NCBI RefSeq assembly: GCF_036289405.1
Contig: NZ_JAYFFI010000014.1
Span: forward strand, 1 to 51,018
DNA from: Pseudoramibacter faecis
Lineage (GTDB): Bacteria > Bacillota > Clostridia > Eubacteriales > Eubacteriaceae
DNA: 51,018 bases
Reading direction: 5' to 3'
Part shown: piece after piece, positions 24,705 through 33,491 of the stretch
Position numbering within the stretch: the first letter of the stretch is position 1
How the letters are laid out: each line of letters starts with the position of its first letter
Notes under the pieces: model-generated
What the model saw: the letters and a program-made list of their open reading frames with translations, nothing else
Told to the model about the DNA's origin: nothing
Database searches by the model: none
Made by a program: the position numbers and the translations under genes

Positions 24705-26093
24705 CTATTGCGCATCGGTGTCAACAACCGTCACGCCGCCCCGGGCATCGACGCCCATCACGGTGATGCCTGCCGCCAATTGCGCCTGCACATAGGCGAT
24801 AAGCGGCGCCGTCAGGCGGTCTCCCGGCAACACGACGGGCACGCCCGGCGGATAGGGAATAAGTATTTCCCCGCTGATCATCCCCTCGGCCCAGGTCAAC
24901 GACACACGGCGCTTGGCCGCGCTAAAGGCCCGCCACAGCGGCCAGGTCTGATTAAAGCGCTCCGCCGGCAGTGTTGGATTTATATTGCTTTTTTCTGCCG
25001 GCTGGCCAACGCGGCGGTTGTTTTCCGCCACCGCCCGGATCAACTGCCTAAGATCCCCGACGGTGGTGCCAATCCCGGTGAGGGCCAGCAGCCAATGGGG
25101 CGTCTCCAGCTCGCAGTAAATCCCCTGCTCGCGCAAATGGCGCCCGACGACCATGCCGCTGCCATCCCGAACCCCGTAGAGCCACTTGCTCGCATCGTAG
25201 CTTCCGGCCGGCGCGTATAAAAACAAATTATCGGTCGCCTGCGCGGCCTCGGCCGCTACCCGGTGAGCCCGGGCAATGGCGCCGAACACGGCAGCGCCGC
25301 GATCAGCCGCCTCGGCGACGGCGCGTTCCACCGAGCGCATCAAACCGTAATTCGGGCTCGACGATTGTAGCATCGCAAGCCGCGCCGAAAGCCGTTCGTC
25401 ATCGATGCGGTCACTGCAGCGGTGCAGCAGCGATCCCTGAGTCAGGGCCCCCAGCATTTTATGGGTGCTCTGCACCACCACATCGGCTCCAGCTGTCACC
25501 GCATCCGTCGGGTATGCCTTGCCAAACGCCAAATGCGCCCCGTGGGCCTCGTCGACGATCAGCCACTTTCCGGCCCGGTGCATCCGTTCGGCAATCGCCC
25601 GGGTGTCCGACACCGTCCCGTAATAAGTCGGCGTGGTCAACACCATGCCCCGGCAATCCGGATGGGACAAAAGCGCCTGTGCCACCTGTTCCGATGTCAC
25701 CGCTCCGGGAAAGCCCAGGATTTCATCCGGCGCCGGGTCGATAAACACGCCGCAAATCCGCCCCAGAGTCAGCGCTGTCAAAACCGATCGGTGAGAATTG
25801 CTCGGAACGATCACCGTGTCCCCTTCGCCGGTGCCGGCCAATATCGCCGCGATGAGTCCAACCGTGGTGCCCCCCACCAAAATATGCGCTGCTTTGGATC
25901 CATAAACCCGGGCCAACTCCCGCTGACTTTCGGCGATGGCCCCCGTCGGGTGGTGCAGATTGTCCGTTCCCGGCAGCTCCGTCACATCGAGGGCCGCCCC
26001 GGCAAAGCCCCGGCCCTTATGCCCCGGCATGTGCAGGCGCACCCGGTCCTGATCCGCAAAGGCGCGCAGGGTGTCGTTAAGCGGCGTCTTCAC
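24705..26093 (-). CDS. Orn/Lys/Arg decarboxylase family PLP enzyme
   Basis: This 462-residue fold-type I PLP enzyme begins LHMPGHKGRGFAGAALDVTE, followed by TDNLHHPTGAIAESQ, typical of the family. The aspartate-histidine pair IVDEAHGAHLAFG and the PLP lysine in QSTHKMLGALTQGS (about residue 215) are present. It removes the carboxyl group from a basic amino acid to make a polyamine; which one cannot be read. It is the short form without the N-terminal wing domain. GTG start overlaps the tmk stop (GTGA), with AGGGG upstream. A homologue (yaaO) accompanies tmk in Bacillus, so the neighbourhood is conserved. Confidence 0.88.
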   Translation of the reverse strand: MKTPLNDTLRAFADQDRVRLHMPGHKGRGFAGAALDVTELPGTDNLHHPTGAIAESQRELARVYGSKAAHILVGGTTVGLIAAILAGTGEGDTVIVPSNSHRSVLTALTLGRICGVFIDPAPDEILGFPGAVTSEQVAQALLSHPDCRGMVLTTPTYYGTVSDTRAIAERMHRAGKWLIVDEAHGAHLAFGKAYPTDAVTAGADVVVQSTHKMLGALTQGSLLHRCSDRIDDERLSARLAMLQSSSPNYGLMRSVERAVAEAADRGAAVFGAIARAHRVAAEAAQATDNLFLYAPAGSYDASKWLYGVRDGSGMVVGRHLREQGIYCELETPHWLLALTGIGTTVGDLRQLIRAVAENNRRVGQPAEKSNINPTLPAERFNQTWPLWRAFSAAKRRVSLTWAEGMISGEILIPYPPGVPVVLPGDRLTAPLIAYVQAQLAAGITVMGVDARGGVTVVDTDAQ

Positions 26094-26785
26094 GCCAATA
26101 TCCCCTGATCCCGCAGCGCCGTCTCGATGGCACCGCCGATGACATCCACACTTTGCAAAACACCGTCCTTCAGGCAGTCAATGCGCGTCCAGCCGTAACG
26201 GGCGACCAATTCCCACCCGGCGCGATAGGCTCGCTCGAGATAAGCCGGGTGGCTTTCGTGAATATCCTTGGCCGCTTCCCCCGTCATTTTATTGGTGCGG
26301 CCGGCAATGAGCGCCCCGCTGGCCTCCGGGGGCATATCCAGATAAATCACCGCGTCCGGTCGGGGCAGCCCCAGCAGGCGAAATTCATAATCTTCCAGCC
26401 AGTCGAGAAAGGCCTGCCGCGCCGCCGCATCCACGATCTTGCCGGCCTGATGCAGCATGTTGGAGGTGGTGTAGCGGTCGGCGATCACCAGGCCGCCGCC
26501 GGCCAGAAACGGCCCGACCTCCTGCCGATAGGAAGCATAGCGGTCGGCCGCGAAAAAAGTCGCCGCGACATAGGGGCTGACGGCATCGGGATCCGCTCCG
26601 AAATCGCCGGCCAGATAGTGGCGCACCATCGCGGAAGAATCCTCGTCATAGCGGGGATAAGCCACCCGCAACACCCGTTTTCCCTGCGCCGCCAGCCGGC
26701 CGTAAAGCCGCAGGGACTGCGTTTGCTTGCCGGAGCCGTCGACCCCCTCGATCACGATGAGTTTACCCGCTTGTTGTTTTGCCAT
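26090..26785 (-). CDS. tmk: Thymidylate kinase
   Basis: The protein begins MAKQQAGKLIVIEGVDGSGK, whose P-loop is EGVDGSGKQTQS. It carries IADRYTTSNMLHQAGK, the DRY-type motif that binds the nucleotide, and MPPEASGALIAGRTNKMTG as lid region. It phosphorylates dTMP to dTDP for DNA synthesis. ATG at 26785 follows GGAGG; the longer frame to 26866 starts without one. The protein is 231 residues, slightly longer than the usual 205-215. First gene of a run with the decarboxylase, holB and ricT, all overlapping or closely spaced on the minus strand. Confidence 0.9.
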   Translation of the reverse strand: MAKQQAGKLIVIEGVDGSGKQTQSLRLYGRLAAQGKRVLRVAYPRYDEDSSAMVRHYLAGDFGADPDAVSPYVAATFFAADRYASYRQEVGPFLAGGGLVIADRYTTSNMLHQAGKIVDAAARQAFLDWLEDYEFRLLGLPRPDAVIYLDMPPEASGALIAGRTNKMTGEAAKDIHESHPAYLERAYRAGWELVARYGWTRIDCLKDGVLQSVDVIGGAIETALRDQGILA

Positions 26786-26848
26786 TGAACCTGCCTCCGT
26801 TGATTGAATGGCTTCATTATAGCACAGAATGCACAAAATCCCCGCATT

Positions 26849-26877
26849 AAAAAAGCAGAGCCACACTCTGCTTTTTT
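26849..26877 (-). terminator. Bidirectional-looking terminator below the HD-GYP gene
   Basis: GCAGAG (26855-26860), CCACA and CTCTGC (26866-26871) are flanked by six A on the left and six T on the right. It can end transcripts from the HD-GYP gene and keeps tmk transcription separate. Confidence 0.75.
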
Positions 26878-26902
26878 AATGGCTCCAATGCTTTCGCATG
26901 CC

Positions 26903-27505
26903 TTATCTTAATTCATCGATGAGTTCAAGCCGGGTGTGTTCAACAAAAATGTCGACAATGTCAGGATCAAAAAAAGTGCCCGAGCGTTTGGCGATCGCAT
27001 CCAGACTCTTGACCACGGAATTCCGGGTGAACACCCCGTGGCCGCTGCGCAGACCTGTAAAGGAATTGGCCACCGCGCAGACCCGGGCCAAAAAAGGAAT
27101 CTCCTTTCCCGCCAGTCCGTCCGGATAGCCGGAGCCGTCAAAGCATTCGTGATGATACAGCGCGATCTGCTCCGCGGCAAAGCAAAAATCTGCCGCCTCA
27201 GGCGCCTGCTCGCGCACCCGCGAAAACACATGCTGGCCGTAATCCACATGGGCCATCGCCCGAAGGCGCTGTTCGTTGGAATAAAGCGCCCGGTAATCGT
27301 TGAGCTCCACCGGCAGGAGCACTTTGCCGATATCGTGAAAGTCGAAGGGGGACAGCCCCTCCCACATCAAGCTTTTCTCCAAATGTTTCATGTCGAGCAT
27401 GCGCAGAATCACCCGCATGTATTGCCCGGTTTCCATATTGTGCCAAATGCTGGTCTTCGGCAGTCGATTCATGATATTGATTAAAGTTTTCGCCGCCTCC
27501 TTCAT
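26903..27505 (-). CDS. HD-GYP domain phosphodiesterase-like protein
   Basis: This 200-residue protein consists of an HD-GYP domain without a sensor domain. Motifs seen are FHDIGKVLLP (HD), HVDYGQHVF, ALYHHECFDGSGYPDGLAGKEIP (the HHE and GYP regions), and RVCAVANSFTGLRSG. The GYP loop reads DGSGYPDG, so cyclic di-GMP hydrolysis is possible. The first histidine region (IWHNMETGQYM) differs from the usual sequence, so activity is not certain. ATG follows GAAAGGCGACGG. It is transcribed alone between a terminator and the divergent ybaK promoter region. Confidence 0.85.
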   Translation of the reverse strand: MKEAAKTLINIMNRLPKTSIWHNMETGQYMRVILRMLDMKHLEKSLMWEGLSPFDFHDIGKVLLPVELNDYRALYSNEQRLRAMAHVDYGQHVFSRVREQAPEAADFCFAAEQIALYHHECFDGSGYPDGLAGKEIPFLARVCAVANSFTGLRSGHGVFTRNSVVKSLDAIAKRSGTFFDPDIVDIFVEHTRLELIDELR

Positions 27506-27687
27506 CGACCGTCGCCTTTCGTTTTTTGATTTCTTCTTGCTTTTTATTTAAAGAAGTTTTAATTTATTTATTATCATATCAAAAGGCGGCGGGCATCACA
27601 AGCAAATTTTCAACGGGATTGCCGATTCATCAAAAGCCCGCGCCCTGCAGCGAAAAAATAAAATTCGCGCAGCGCGCATGAATCCTT

Positions 27688-27716
27688 CTGAATTTTGAGC
27701 GTCTTTGTGTTATAAT
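27688..27716 (+). promoter_or_regulatory. Promoter of ybaK
   Basis: A perfect TATAAT at 27711-27716 preceded by TGT gives an extended -10. CTGAAT, a weak -35, lies 17 bases upstream. The ybaK ATG is 50 bases downstream. Confidence 0.6.
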
Positions 27717-27766
27717 GCCTTCAAAATTCATCGGCGCTCATCAGCCGTCCCTTCTGCGAGGCAACC

Positions 27767-28270
27767 ATGTCGAAAAAACATAAAAAACAAAAAAACGACG
27801 CCCACAAAACCAACGTCATGCGCATCCTGGACCAGGCCCATCTGTATTACGAAGCCCAGTTTTACGAGGCTGACGGCGGTGCTCTCGACGGGGTTTCCGT
27901 CGCGGACAAAATCGGCGAAGACCCAAACGAAGTCTTTAAGACCCTGGTGTGCCGCGGCCATTCCGGGGGCTTCAAAGTCTTTGTGATTCCCGTCGCCGCC
28001 GAGCTCGACCTGAAAAAAGCGGCCCGCGCCGCGAGCGAAAAATCCATCGTCATGATTCCTCAAAAAGAACTTTTGCCAAACACCGGTTATATTCACGGCG
28101 GCTGCTCGCCCATCGGGATGAAAAAAAATTATCCCACCTTCATCGACAAAGCGGCCGAGGATCAAACGCGCATTTATGTCTCCGGCGGCAGGGTCGGCGC
28201 CCAGGTCGGGCTTGATCCCCGGACCCTTGCCGAATTTGTCGGTGCCCCTTTCTGCCCTTTAACGCGCTGA
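27767..28270 (+). CDS. ybaK: Cys-tRNA(Pro)/aminoacyl-tRNA deacylase, YbaK/EbsC family
   Basis: This 167-residue YbaK-domain protein has KTNVMRILDQAHLYYEAQFY, then EDPNEVFKTLVCRGHSGGFKVFVIP (the conserved VFKTL motif with the lysine of the active site), and later YIHGGCSPIGMKKNYPTFID (the GGCSPIG motif). It removes cysteine wrongly attached to tRNA-Pro. The length and motif order fit the family. ATG follows GCGAGGCAACC. It heads a short plus-strand operon with the GNAT gene and a small ORF, ended by the terminator at 28769-28792. Confidence 0.92.
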   Translation: MSKKHKKQKNDAHKTNVMRILDQAHLYYEAQFYEADGGALDGVSVADKIGEDPNEVFKTLVCRGHSGGFKVFVIPVAAELDLKKAARAASEKSIVMIPQKELLPNTGYIHGGCSPIGMKKNYPTFIDKAAEDQTRIYVSGGRVGAQVGLDPRTLAEFVGAPFCPLTR

Positions 28271-28311
28271 GCCGCGTGCATTCAATGGATCATCATCCAC
28301 GAGGATTTTTT

Positions 28312-28611
28312 ATGAACATTCAAAAACATGTCACCACCGACCGCATCGACTACCGCGATGCCGACACCGGCGCACTTTTAGCCGAAATCGATTTCCCGGT
28401 TACTGATGCCGGCGTGCAGACCATCGTGCACACCTTCACCGACGACAGCCTGCGCGGCCAGGGTATCGCCGGCGAGCTGGTGCAAGCCGCCATCGACACC
28501 ATCCACAAAAACGGCAACCGCGTCGCCGCTACCTGCTCCTATGCCCAAACCTGGCTGGAACGCCACCCCGACGCGCTTGCCGGCGAATCCGAGGGAGGCG
28601 CCCATGCCTGA
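28312..28611 (+). CDS. Small GNAT-like N-acetyltransferase (YjdJ type)
   Basis: This 99-residue protein is the short acetyltransferase fold: ALLAEIDFPVTDAGVQTIVHTF, then the acetyl-CoA motif LRGQGIAGELVQAAID, and SYAQTWLERHPD. Proteins of this size lack the usual N-terminal part and are known as Acetyltransf_CG or YjdJ-like. The substrate is unknown. ATG at 28312 is chosen over the upstream ATG at 28276 because the conserved strand begins just after it. It follows ybaK closely and overlaps the next small gene by eight bases. Confidence 0.8.
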   Translation: MNIQKHVTTDRIDYRDADTGALLAEIDFPVTDAGVQTIVHTFTDDSLRGQGIAGELVQAAIDTIHKNGNRVAATCSYAQTWLERHPDALAGESEGGAHA

Positions 28612-28768
28612 CTGCGATCACGCCCATAGTGACGCCTACTACAACACCCTGGACGCCATCATCAAGGCCATTAACCAAAAGCTCCCCGACGCCGCCATCC
28701 ACGACAGCGAAACCCTGGAACGTCTTCTCGACGACGTGCTGATGCACTTTAAGTACGAGATGCTTTAA
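28604..28768 (+). CDS. Small hypothetical protein
   Basis: This 54-residue acidic protein (MPDCDHAHSDAYYNTLDAII...) is translated from an ATG behind GAGGGAGG and overlaps the end of the GNAT gene. It ends right before a terminator. Several His, Asp and Cys residues sit at the N-terminus, but no family is recognised. The good ribosome binding site, overlap and terminator support a real gene. Confidence 0.6.
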   Translation: MPDCDHAHSDAYYNTLDAIIKAINQKLPDAAIHDSETLERLLDDVLMHFKYEML

Positions 28769-28792
28769 ACAGAGCGGATGCTCTGTTTTTTT
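28769..28792 (+). terminator. Terminator of the ybaK operon
   Basis: ACAGAGC and GCTCTGT form a seven-pair stem around a four-base loop, followed by a run of T (28786-28792). Confidence 0.8.
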
Positions 28793-28860
28793 CGGTCTTG
28801 GCATGCCTTTAAGTTTTCTGCTTTACAATAGAGACTTCATCATCCATGCCATAGATAAGC

Positions 28861-29532
28861 ATGGATCAAAAATCTGATAAAGGAGCATCGTTTTTGCACC
28901 GCCGAAAAAGAACAAAAAAAAATCGCCGTCGGGGCAACGGCTGTCTGATCCTCATGCTCATCGCGCTCATCCTCGTGACCGCCGGCGCCGTCGCCGCCCG
29001 CACCGGACTGCTCAGCCAAATTCTGAACAGCGATTGGTTCAACCGCGGACATTTGACCAGGCAGGTGCGCGACTACCGGGAAACCATCGACCGCTACACC
29101 GCCGAATACCGGATCCCGGCTTTCACACCCGTGATTCAGGCCATGATGATGCAGGAATCCAAGGGGCTGGGCAGCGACCCGATGCAAGCCAGCGAATCGC
29201 CCCACAATGTGATTTATCAAAAATCCCCCAACAGCATCCAGGATCCCGATTATTCGATTCAAGTGGGGACGAAATATTTTGCCGAGTGCCTCAAGATCGC
29301 CGGCTGCAGCCGCCCGGGCCAAACCAACCGCCTGATGTTAGCCATTCAGGGGTACAATTTCGGCAACGGCTATATCAGATGGGCCCTCATCCGGGACGAC
29401 GGCTATTCCCAGACCAACGCCAGGGACTTCAGCGCGCGGATGAAAGCCCGCCTGGGCTGGAGCAGCTACGGCGATCCCCAATACGCCCAAAAGGTGATGC
29501 ACTATTACCAGCAGATCCTTGACGAAAATTAA
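28861..29532 (+). CDS. Membrane-anchored lysozyme-like protein
   Basis: This is a 223-residue protein. A basic cytoplasmic N-terminus (RRKRTKKNRRRG) is followed by one membrane segment at about 29-47 (LILMLIALILVTAGAVA). The outside domain belongs to the lysozyme-like/CwlT N-terminal family: TPVIQAMMMQESKGLGSDP with the catalytic glutamate, then QASESPHN, SIQVGTKYFAECL, IQGYNFGNGYIRWA, and RLGWSSYGDPQYAQKVM at the end. It should cut or remodel peptidoglycan at the cell surface. The closing stretch is shared, nearly base for base over 23 bases, with the conjugation protein at 32.94 kb. Confidence 0.87.
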   Translation: MDQKSDKGASFLHRRKRTKKNRRRGNGCLILMLIALILVTAGAVAARTGLLSQILNSDWFNRGHLTRQVRDYRETIDRYTAEYRIPAFTPVIQAMMMQESKGLGSDPMQASESPHNVIYQKSPNSIQDPDYSIQVGTKYFAECLKIAGCSRPGQTNRLMLAIQGYNFGNGYIRWALIRDDGYSQTNARDFSARMKARLGWSSYGDPQYAQKVMHYYQQILDEN

Positions 29533-29728
29533 CCCCTCACGTTCCCATACGGAGCGACGGGGGCCTTTTATTTTTCGGCCGCTCATTACCCATGCCAGCC
29601 GGGCATTGCAACGCTGTTTTTCTCGTTTTATCCTCTTATCCTCCCTCCGCGGAGAAATCCCCTCAAGGTCTCGGGCGTGGCAGGCCGGCTCCATACAAAA
29701 ATCCTCGAGCCCGCTTGTCATGCCTTTC

Positions 29729-30526
29729 CTATTTTCCAGCCAAATCGCTGAGCTTGCCCTTTTCAATGATCTCAGAATGAAATTGATAGTCCTTACCCGG
29801 CGTGCCGCGTTCTGTCGTCTTAACAATTTCATACGTCCCTTTATCTGTGTCAATATTAAGAAAATTCTCCGTTTCCACAGGAACGCCCATGTCTTTTTGG
29901 GCCTCCTTTCTGATATTTTCTTCGAGCCTGCTCATCCCGTTGCTTTTGGACAGCCACGTAAAAATGATGAAGGTACCGCGCTTTCTCCGGCACGATTCCG
30001 AAAAATGCTCTTTGATCCAACGATCATGCAGGTCTCCGTCGGCGCTCCGCTCAACTTTTGTAAGCTTCGGCCCGCCCGCCGTATATCTGAACCGGATAAT
30101 GGCCTCTCCGGAAGCGCCCGACATGCTGTAGGCTCCTCCCTTAACGGCAACGTATTCGACGACATTTAAGTAAACATAGGCCGTCCCTTTACCGCCGTCT
30201 TTGTCAATGCCAAAGACTTCGGCGTCCGCAAAAGCTTTATCCGGAACGTCCCTTACGCGCGCGGTCCTTATTTCACTTTCCGCCACTTGCTTCATCAAGG
30301 TCCGCAAATCCGGCTGGCTCAAATTTACGTTTTCGTTTGGATGATTCCCATGGCTGTTATTCCGGTTCTGCCCGGCGCATCCCGCCGTCACCACGATCAC
30401 CATGACCGATATAAAAACAATGCCGATCATCTTCCCCGTGTTTTTACCCACCATTTCCTCCGCCGGCCTTTCAATCACTGCAGCCTGTGCCGCCGTCTTG
30501 GGATTTATCTCTCCAAAAGTATCCAT
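29729..30526 (-). CDS. Hypothetical membrane-anchored lipoprotein
   Basis: This protein of up to 265 residues has one hydrophobic segment (MIGIVFISVMVIVVTAGC) ending in a lipobox-like TAGC. About 205 extracellular residues follow, with no recognised domain. The segment sits 36 residues from the first start codon; a later ATG at 30454 (MVGKNTGK) would give a normal lipoprotein signal peptide and is perhaps the true start. An N-terminal cytoplasmic arm with one anchor is the alternative. It overlaps the upstream reading frame by 22 bases. The C-terminal part has EIVKTTERGTPGKDYQF. Function unknown. Confidence 0.6.
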   Translation of the reverse strand: MDTFGEINPKTAAQAAVIERPAEEMVGKNTGKMIGIVFISVMVIVVTAGCAGQNRNNSHGNHPNENVNLSQPDLRTLMKQVAESEIRTARVRDVPDKAFADAEVFGIDKDGGKGTAYVYLNVVEYVAVKGGAYSMSGASGEAIIRFRYTAGGPKLTKVERSADGDLHDRWIKEHFSESCRRKRGTFIIFTWLSKSNGMSRLEENIRKEAQKDMGVPVETENFLNIDTDKGTYEIVKTTERGTPGKDYQFHSEIIEKGKLSDLAGK

Positions 30527-31018
30527 TGTGCGGCCATCACATCGTTTTCTATATCATCCTCATTTAATCCGCGTTTTAAAAATAATGCATCCCAGATCTG
30601 CGTCATCTTCTCAACAGTTTCACATTCTACCTGGAAGTATCCGGTGTTGAGTTCAATACCCACATATACGTTACCCCACAGCACATAGGTCACAACCTCG
30701 GGATACCGTGTGCCATTTTCCTGCGCATTCAGGCGGACAATTTGTTCAAATTCGGGTATTTGTTTCTGCGGCGGCGCATATTTGGCAATAAAGGAATCAT
30801 TGAGTTCACGGTCGCTAACGGCCGCTAATACGGCTTGCACGCAGTTTTCCTTTATTTTTTGAATACAGCTTTTCCCACGCATCCAGTTTTTCTTTCGTTA
30901 CCGCTGTCGTAATCATCTGCCAAATTCTAATTCGATTATTTCCTCCGCCGCCCAAACCAAAACAACCCATCCGGGAATGGTTCCCCGTCACTTTCTCTGC
31001 GTCCAATCCTTTATCCAA
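30505..31018 (-). pseudogene. Hypothetical gene in two frames
   Basis: One frame (from TTG at 31018) reads MGCFGLGGGGNNRIRIWQMI and continues TTAVTKEKLDAWEKLYSKNK. A second frame then continues as ENCVQAVLAAVSDRELNDSF and VTYVLWGNVYVGIELNTGYF to a stop at 30505. Together they look like one protein of about 165 residues with a one-base shift near 30840. Alternatively the 125-residue frame (ATG at 30882) is the gene. No ribosome binding site supports either start. No family recognised. It is the last gene before the second mobile block. Confidence 0.45.
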
Positions 31019-31107
31019 GTCCGGTCTTTCGCCCAGCGATGTGCGTTCCGATAAATAAAATTTTATCTATTTTATTCTCTGCCTTCTGGAAAAATAAAAT
31101 AAAGGAA

Positions 31108-31528
31108 AAGAACGGAAAGAAGCGACGCCTGCAAGGTCTATGAGGAAATCATCAGGGAGAATATCGAGTACGACTATCTCCTGCAGGAGTTCCGCTTGGA
31201 AAAAGACCGAGTAGACGAGATCGTAGACCTGATCCTTGAAACCGTGTGCAGCGCCAGAAAGACGCTCCGCGTTGCCGGGGACGACTACCCGGCAGAGCTG
31301 GTCAAGGCAAAGTTTATGAAGCTGGACAGCGAACACATCCGCTTTGTGCTGGACTGTATGCGGGAGAACACCACCAGAATCCGCAACATCAGACAATACC
31401 TGCGGGCGGCGCTGTTCAATGCCCCGTCCACTATCTATTACACATCCCTTGTCTCTCACGACATGGCAAGCGGCGCGTTGCCGCCGCCAAAGCGGAAGTA
31501 CATCTGCAACGAGGTGGAAAGCCTGTAA
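31108..31528 (+). pseudogene. C-terminal remnant of a conjugative-element replication protein (DUF6017)
   Basis: The open frame reads DACKVYEEIIRENIEYDYLL, QEFRLEKDRVDEIVDLILE, TVCSARKTLRVAGDDYP, and ends YTSLVSHDMASGALPPPKRK. This is the C-terminal DUF6017 part of the RepA-like initiators found in Tn1549-type elements. The N-terminal DNA-binding domain is absent; sequence upstream is unrelated, so only about 140 of some 280 residues remain. A weak start TTG at 31196 exists, but no product with replication function is expected. Confidence 0.75.
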
Positions 31529-31551
31529 CCGCGAAAAGGAGGACAACCACC

Positions 31552-31764
31552 ATGAAACAGGGCGCATTATTCTACGACGAGCTGACAGACCGCTACGACA
31601 TCCGCTTTGACCTGACGGACTACTGCGGCGGACCGCATGCCGGGGATTGTCTGGAAGTCTTTACCCGCGGCAAATGGAAGCCTGCCCGGATGGAGTACGG
31701 CGAGAATTGGCATCTTGTCGGCATCCGCGCCGACGACCTGAACGGCCTGCGGGTGCGGGTTTAA
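31552..31764 (+). CDS. DUF5348-family small protein
   Basis: This 70-residue protein reads MKQGALFYDELTDRYDIRFD, then CLEVFTRGKWKPARMEYGEN and WHLVGIRADDLNGLRVRV. It matches the DUF5348 proteins that sit after the replication protein in Tn1549-type elements. AAAGGAGG precedes the ATG. It is intact and in its usual place between the initiator and pcfB. Function unknown. Confidence 0.75.
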   Translation: MKQGALFYDELTDRYDIRFDLTDYCGGPHAGDCLEVFTRGKWKPARMEYGENWHLVGIRADDLNGLRVRV

Positions 31765-31804
31765 CCGTCATTACTGCAAAATTCCGAGGAAAGGAAGCCG
31801 GTAA

Positions 31805-32317
31805 ATGCAGGATGAAGTCAATGAAAAAGTCATTGCCCTGTCTATCAGGGGCACAAAGATCACCGCAAGGATATTACAGCAGGCGATCAAAGCTATTCTT
31901 GCGGAAGTGCAAAAGGAGCTGGCAAAGAAACAAAAGAAACAGCAGACCATCCCCCACGGGAAGCAGACCCTAAAGCAGCTTGTGCGCCAAAACGCCGGTG
32001 TCTCCAATATCGAGATCACCGGCGAGAACATCAAAGCCTTTGAGAGTACCGCCAAAAAATACGGGATCGACTTTGCGCTGAAAAAGGACGCCAGCGAAGT
32101 TCCGCCCCGCTACCTTGTGTTTTTCAAGGGCCGGGACGCGGACGCGCTCATGGCGGCCTTTCAGGAGTTTTCCGCCAAGAAGCTGACACAGGAGAAAAAG
32201 CCGTCCCTGCGGAAATCCCTGTCGGTATTCAAGGAGGCGGCGCAGCAGAAAAACGCGGAGCGCGGCAATTGTAGAAAAGGCTCTTTCTACCCTTTTATTT
32301 TCGATACAACTACGTAA
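31805..32317 (+). CDS. PcfB-family conjugation protein (DUF3801)
   Basis: This 170-residue protein has EVNEKVIALSIRGTKITARI near the start and IEITGENIKAFESTAKKYGI in the middle, with a basic C-terminal third; it is the PcfB/DUF3801 family. PcfB normally precedes the coupling protein PcfC and helps bring the relaxosome to the transfer machine. Here the last 15 residues (CRKGSFYPFIFDTTT) do not look native, and no coupling protein follows: the next gene is a later member of the usual order, so a large deletion has removed the transfer genes in between. Confidence 0.7.
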   Translation: MQDEVNEKVIALSIRGTKITARILQQAIKAILAEVQKELAKKQKKQQTIPHGKQTLKQLVRQNAGVSNIEITGENIKAFESTAKKYGIDFALKKDASEVPPRYLVFFKGRDADALMAAFQEFSAKKLTQEKKPSLRKSLSVFKEAAQQKNAERGNCRKGSFYPFIFDTTT

Positions 32318-32389
32318 AAAGAATCATGTATCTCGTTGCGGAGCGGCACCCCCTGCCGCTCTGCTTCTTTTTTCGGGAGGTGATGCGTG

Positions 32390-33448
32390 ATGCTGCAGAT
32401 CAAGACGCGGGACGTGCTGAAGGGCACGGTCAAGGCCATTGATAAATCCGCCGTGGCCGCCCAGCGCATGAAAGACGCCTATGTGCGGGTGAAGGATAAG
32501 GCGGAGCACGGCTATGACAGCGCAGAAAGCTCCCCGGAGGAATACGCCACGGACCGTGTTTCCACGCTTTCCGATTCGATGCTCCATGAGGCCGGGCACC
32601 AGTTGGACAGGCAGGGCCGGAAGGCCGTCAAAGAGACAGCGGACAACATCTCCAAGGCAAAGGAGTCTTTCAAACAGAAAAAAGCGGAACAGCCCATACA
32701 GAAAGCGCGGGAGCAGGCAAAGCAGGCCGCCCGGTCCGCAGGGAAAGCGCCGTCTGCCAGCGGGCCGGTATCAGGCGGCAGCACCCAGGCCGGGACAGAT
32801 CCCGGACAGGCCGCAGGACGGATCGTGCGCCGGGAGGACATCCCCATCCGCACGCGCGGGCAAAACCCGCTTGCTGTAAGGCAGTCGTCGCGTTCCGCGG
32901 GAAACGCCGCGGAGTTTTCCGATATGCAGGCGGCAAGGCTGGGCTGGAGCAGCTACGGCGACAAGCAGTATGTGGCACACTTCCTGCGCTACTATCCCTA
33001 TGGTCGGGCGTTCAGCATGGGCTTTGGCAACCAGGCCATCGTGGAGCTGGCATTGTCCCAGCTCGGACAGCAGGGCGGGCAGCCCTACTGGTCCTGGTAC
33101 GGGTTTGACGGCCGCGTGGAATGGTGCGCCTGCTTCGTGAGTTGGTGTGCCAACGAGTACGGCTACATCGAGGCGGGGCTCATCCCCAGATTCTCCCTCT
33201 GCTCCGATTGCGTGACCTGGTTTGTGGCACAGGGCCAGTAGCAGGGCCGAAACTATGAACCGGTGGCCGGGGACATCATCTTTTTTGACTGGGGCGCGGA
33301 TGGCACCATTGACCACGTGGGCATCGTGGAATATTGTGAAAACGGCGTGGTCCATACCGTAGAGGGCAACTCCGGTGACGCCTGCCGCCAGCAGCAGTAC
33401 ACCGTGGGAAGCAGCGGTATCTACGGATACGGGCTTCCGGCGTATTGA
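32390..33448 (+). pseudogene. CD1108-like CHAP-domain conjugation protein, internally deleted and with an amber codon
   Basis: The ATG follows GGGAGG. Residues 1-170 match the long Lys/Ala-rich N-terminus of CD1108-type proteins (MLQIKTRDVLKG, SSPEEYATDRVS). The frame then jumps to RLGWSSYGDKQYVAHFLRYY, only the last residues of the lysozyme domain, and on to the CHAP/NlpC-like part (SWYGFDGRVEWCACFVSWCA with the catalytic cysteine). A TAG at 33239-33241 interrupts GQ-stop-QGRNYEP where a tryptophan (TGG) is expected. After it the frame continues with DHVGIVE, holding the catalytic histidine, to 33448. The intact protein would open peptidoglycan for conjugation; this one cannot. Confidence 0.8.
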
Positions 33449-33452
33449 GAAA

Positions 33453-33482
33453 GGTGAAAAGAGCACGGAAGCTCTTTTCACC
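33453..33482. repeat. Perfect 12-bp inverted repeat after the CHAP gene
   Basis: GGTGAAAAGAGC (33453-33464) and GCTCTTTTCACC (33471-33482) enclose six bases. There is no T-run after it, so it may be a weak terminator or a recombination remnant. Confidence 0.5.
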
Positions 33483-33491
33483 GTACATAGC

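Noticed and set aside
25422..26108. A 228-codon plus-strand frame opposite the decarboxylase
   Set aside because: It is a shadow frame; the minus strand carries the PLP motifs.
33239..33241. Recoding of TAG as an amino acid (pyrrolysine) in the CHAP gene
   Set aside because: There is no sign of recoding elsewhere in the window, the same gene is also internally deleted, and other genes here carry similar nonsense changes. Simple decay is enough.
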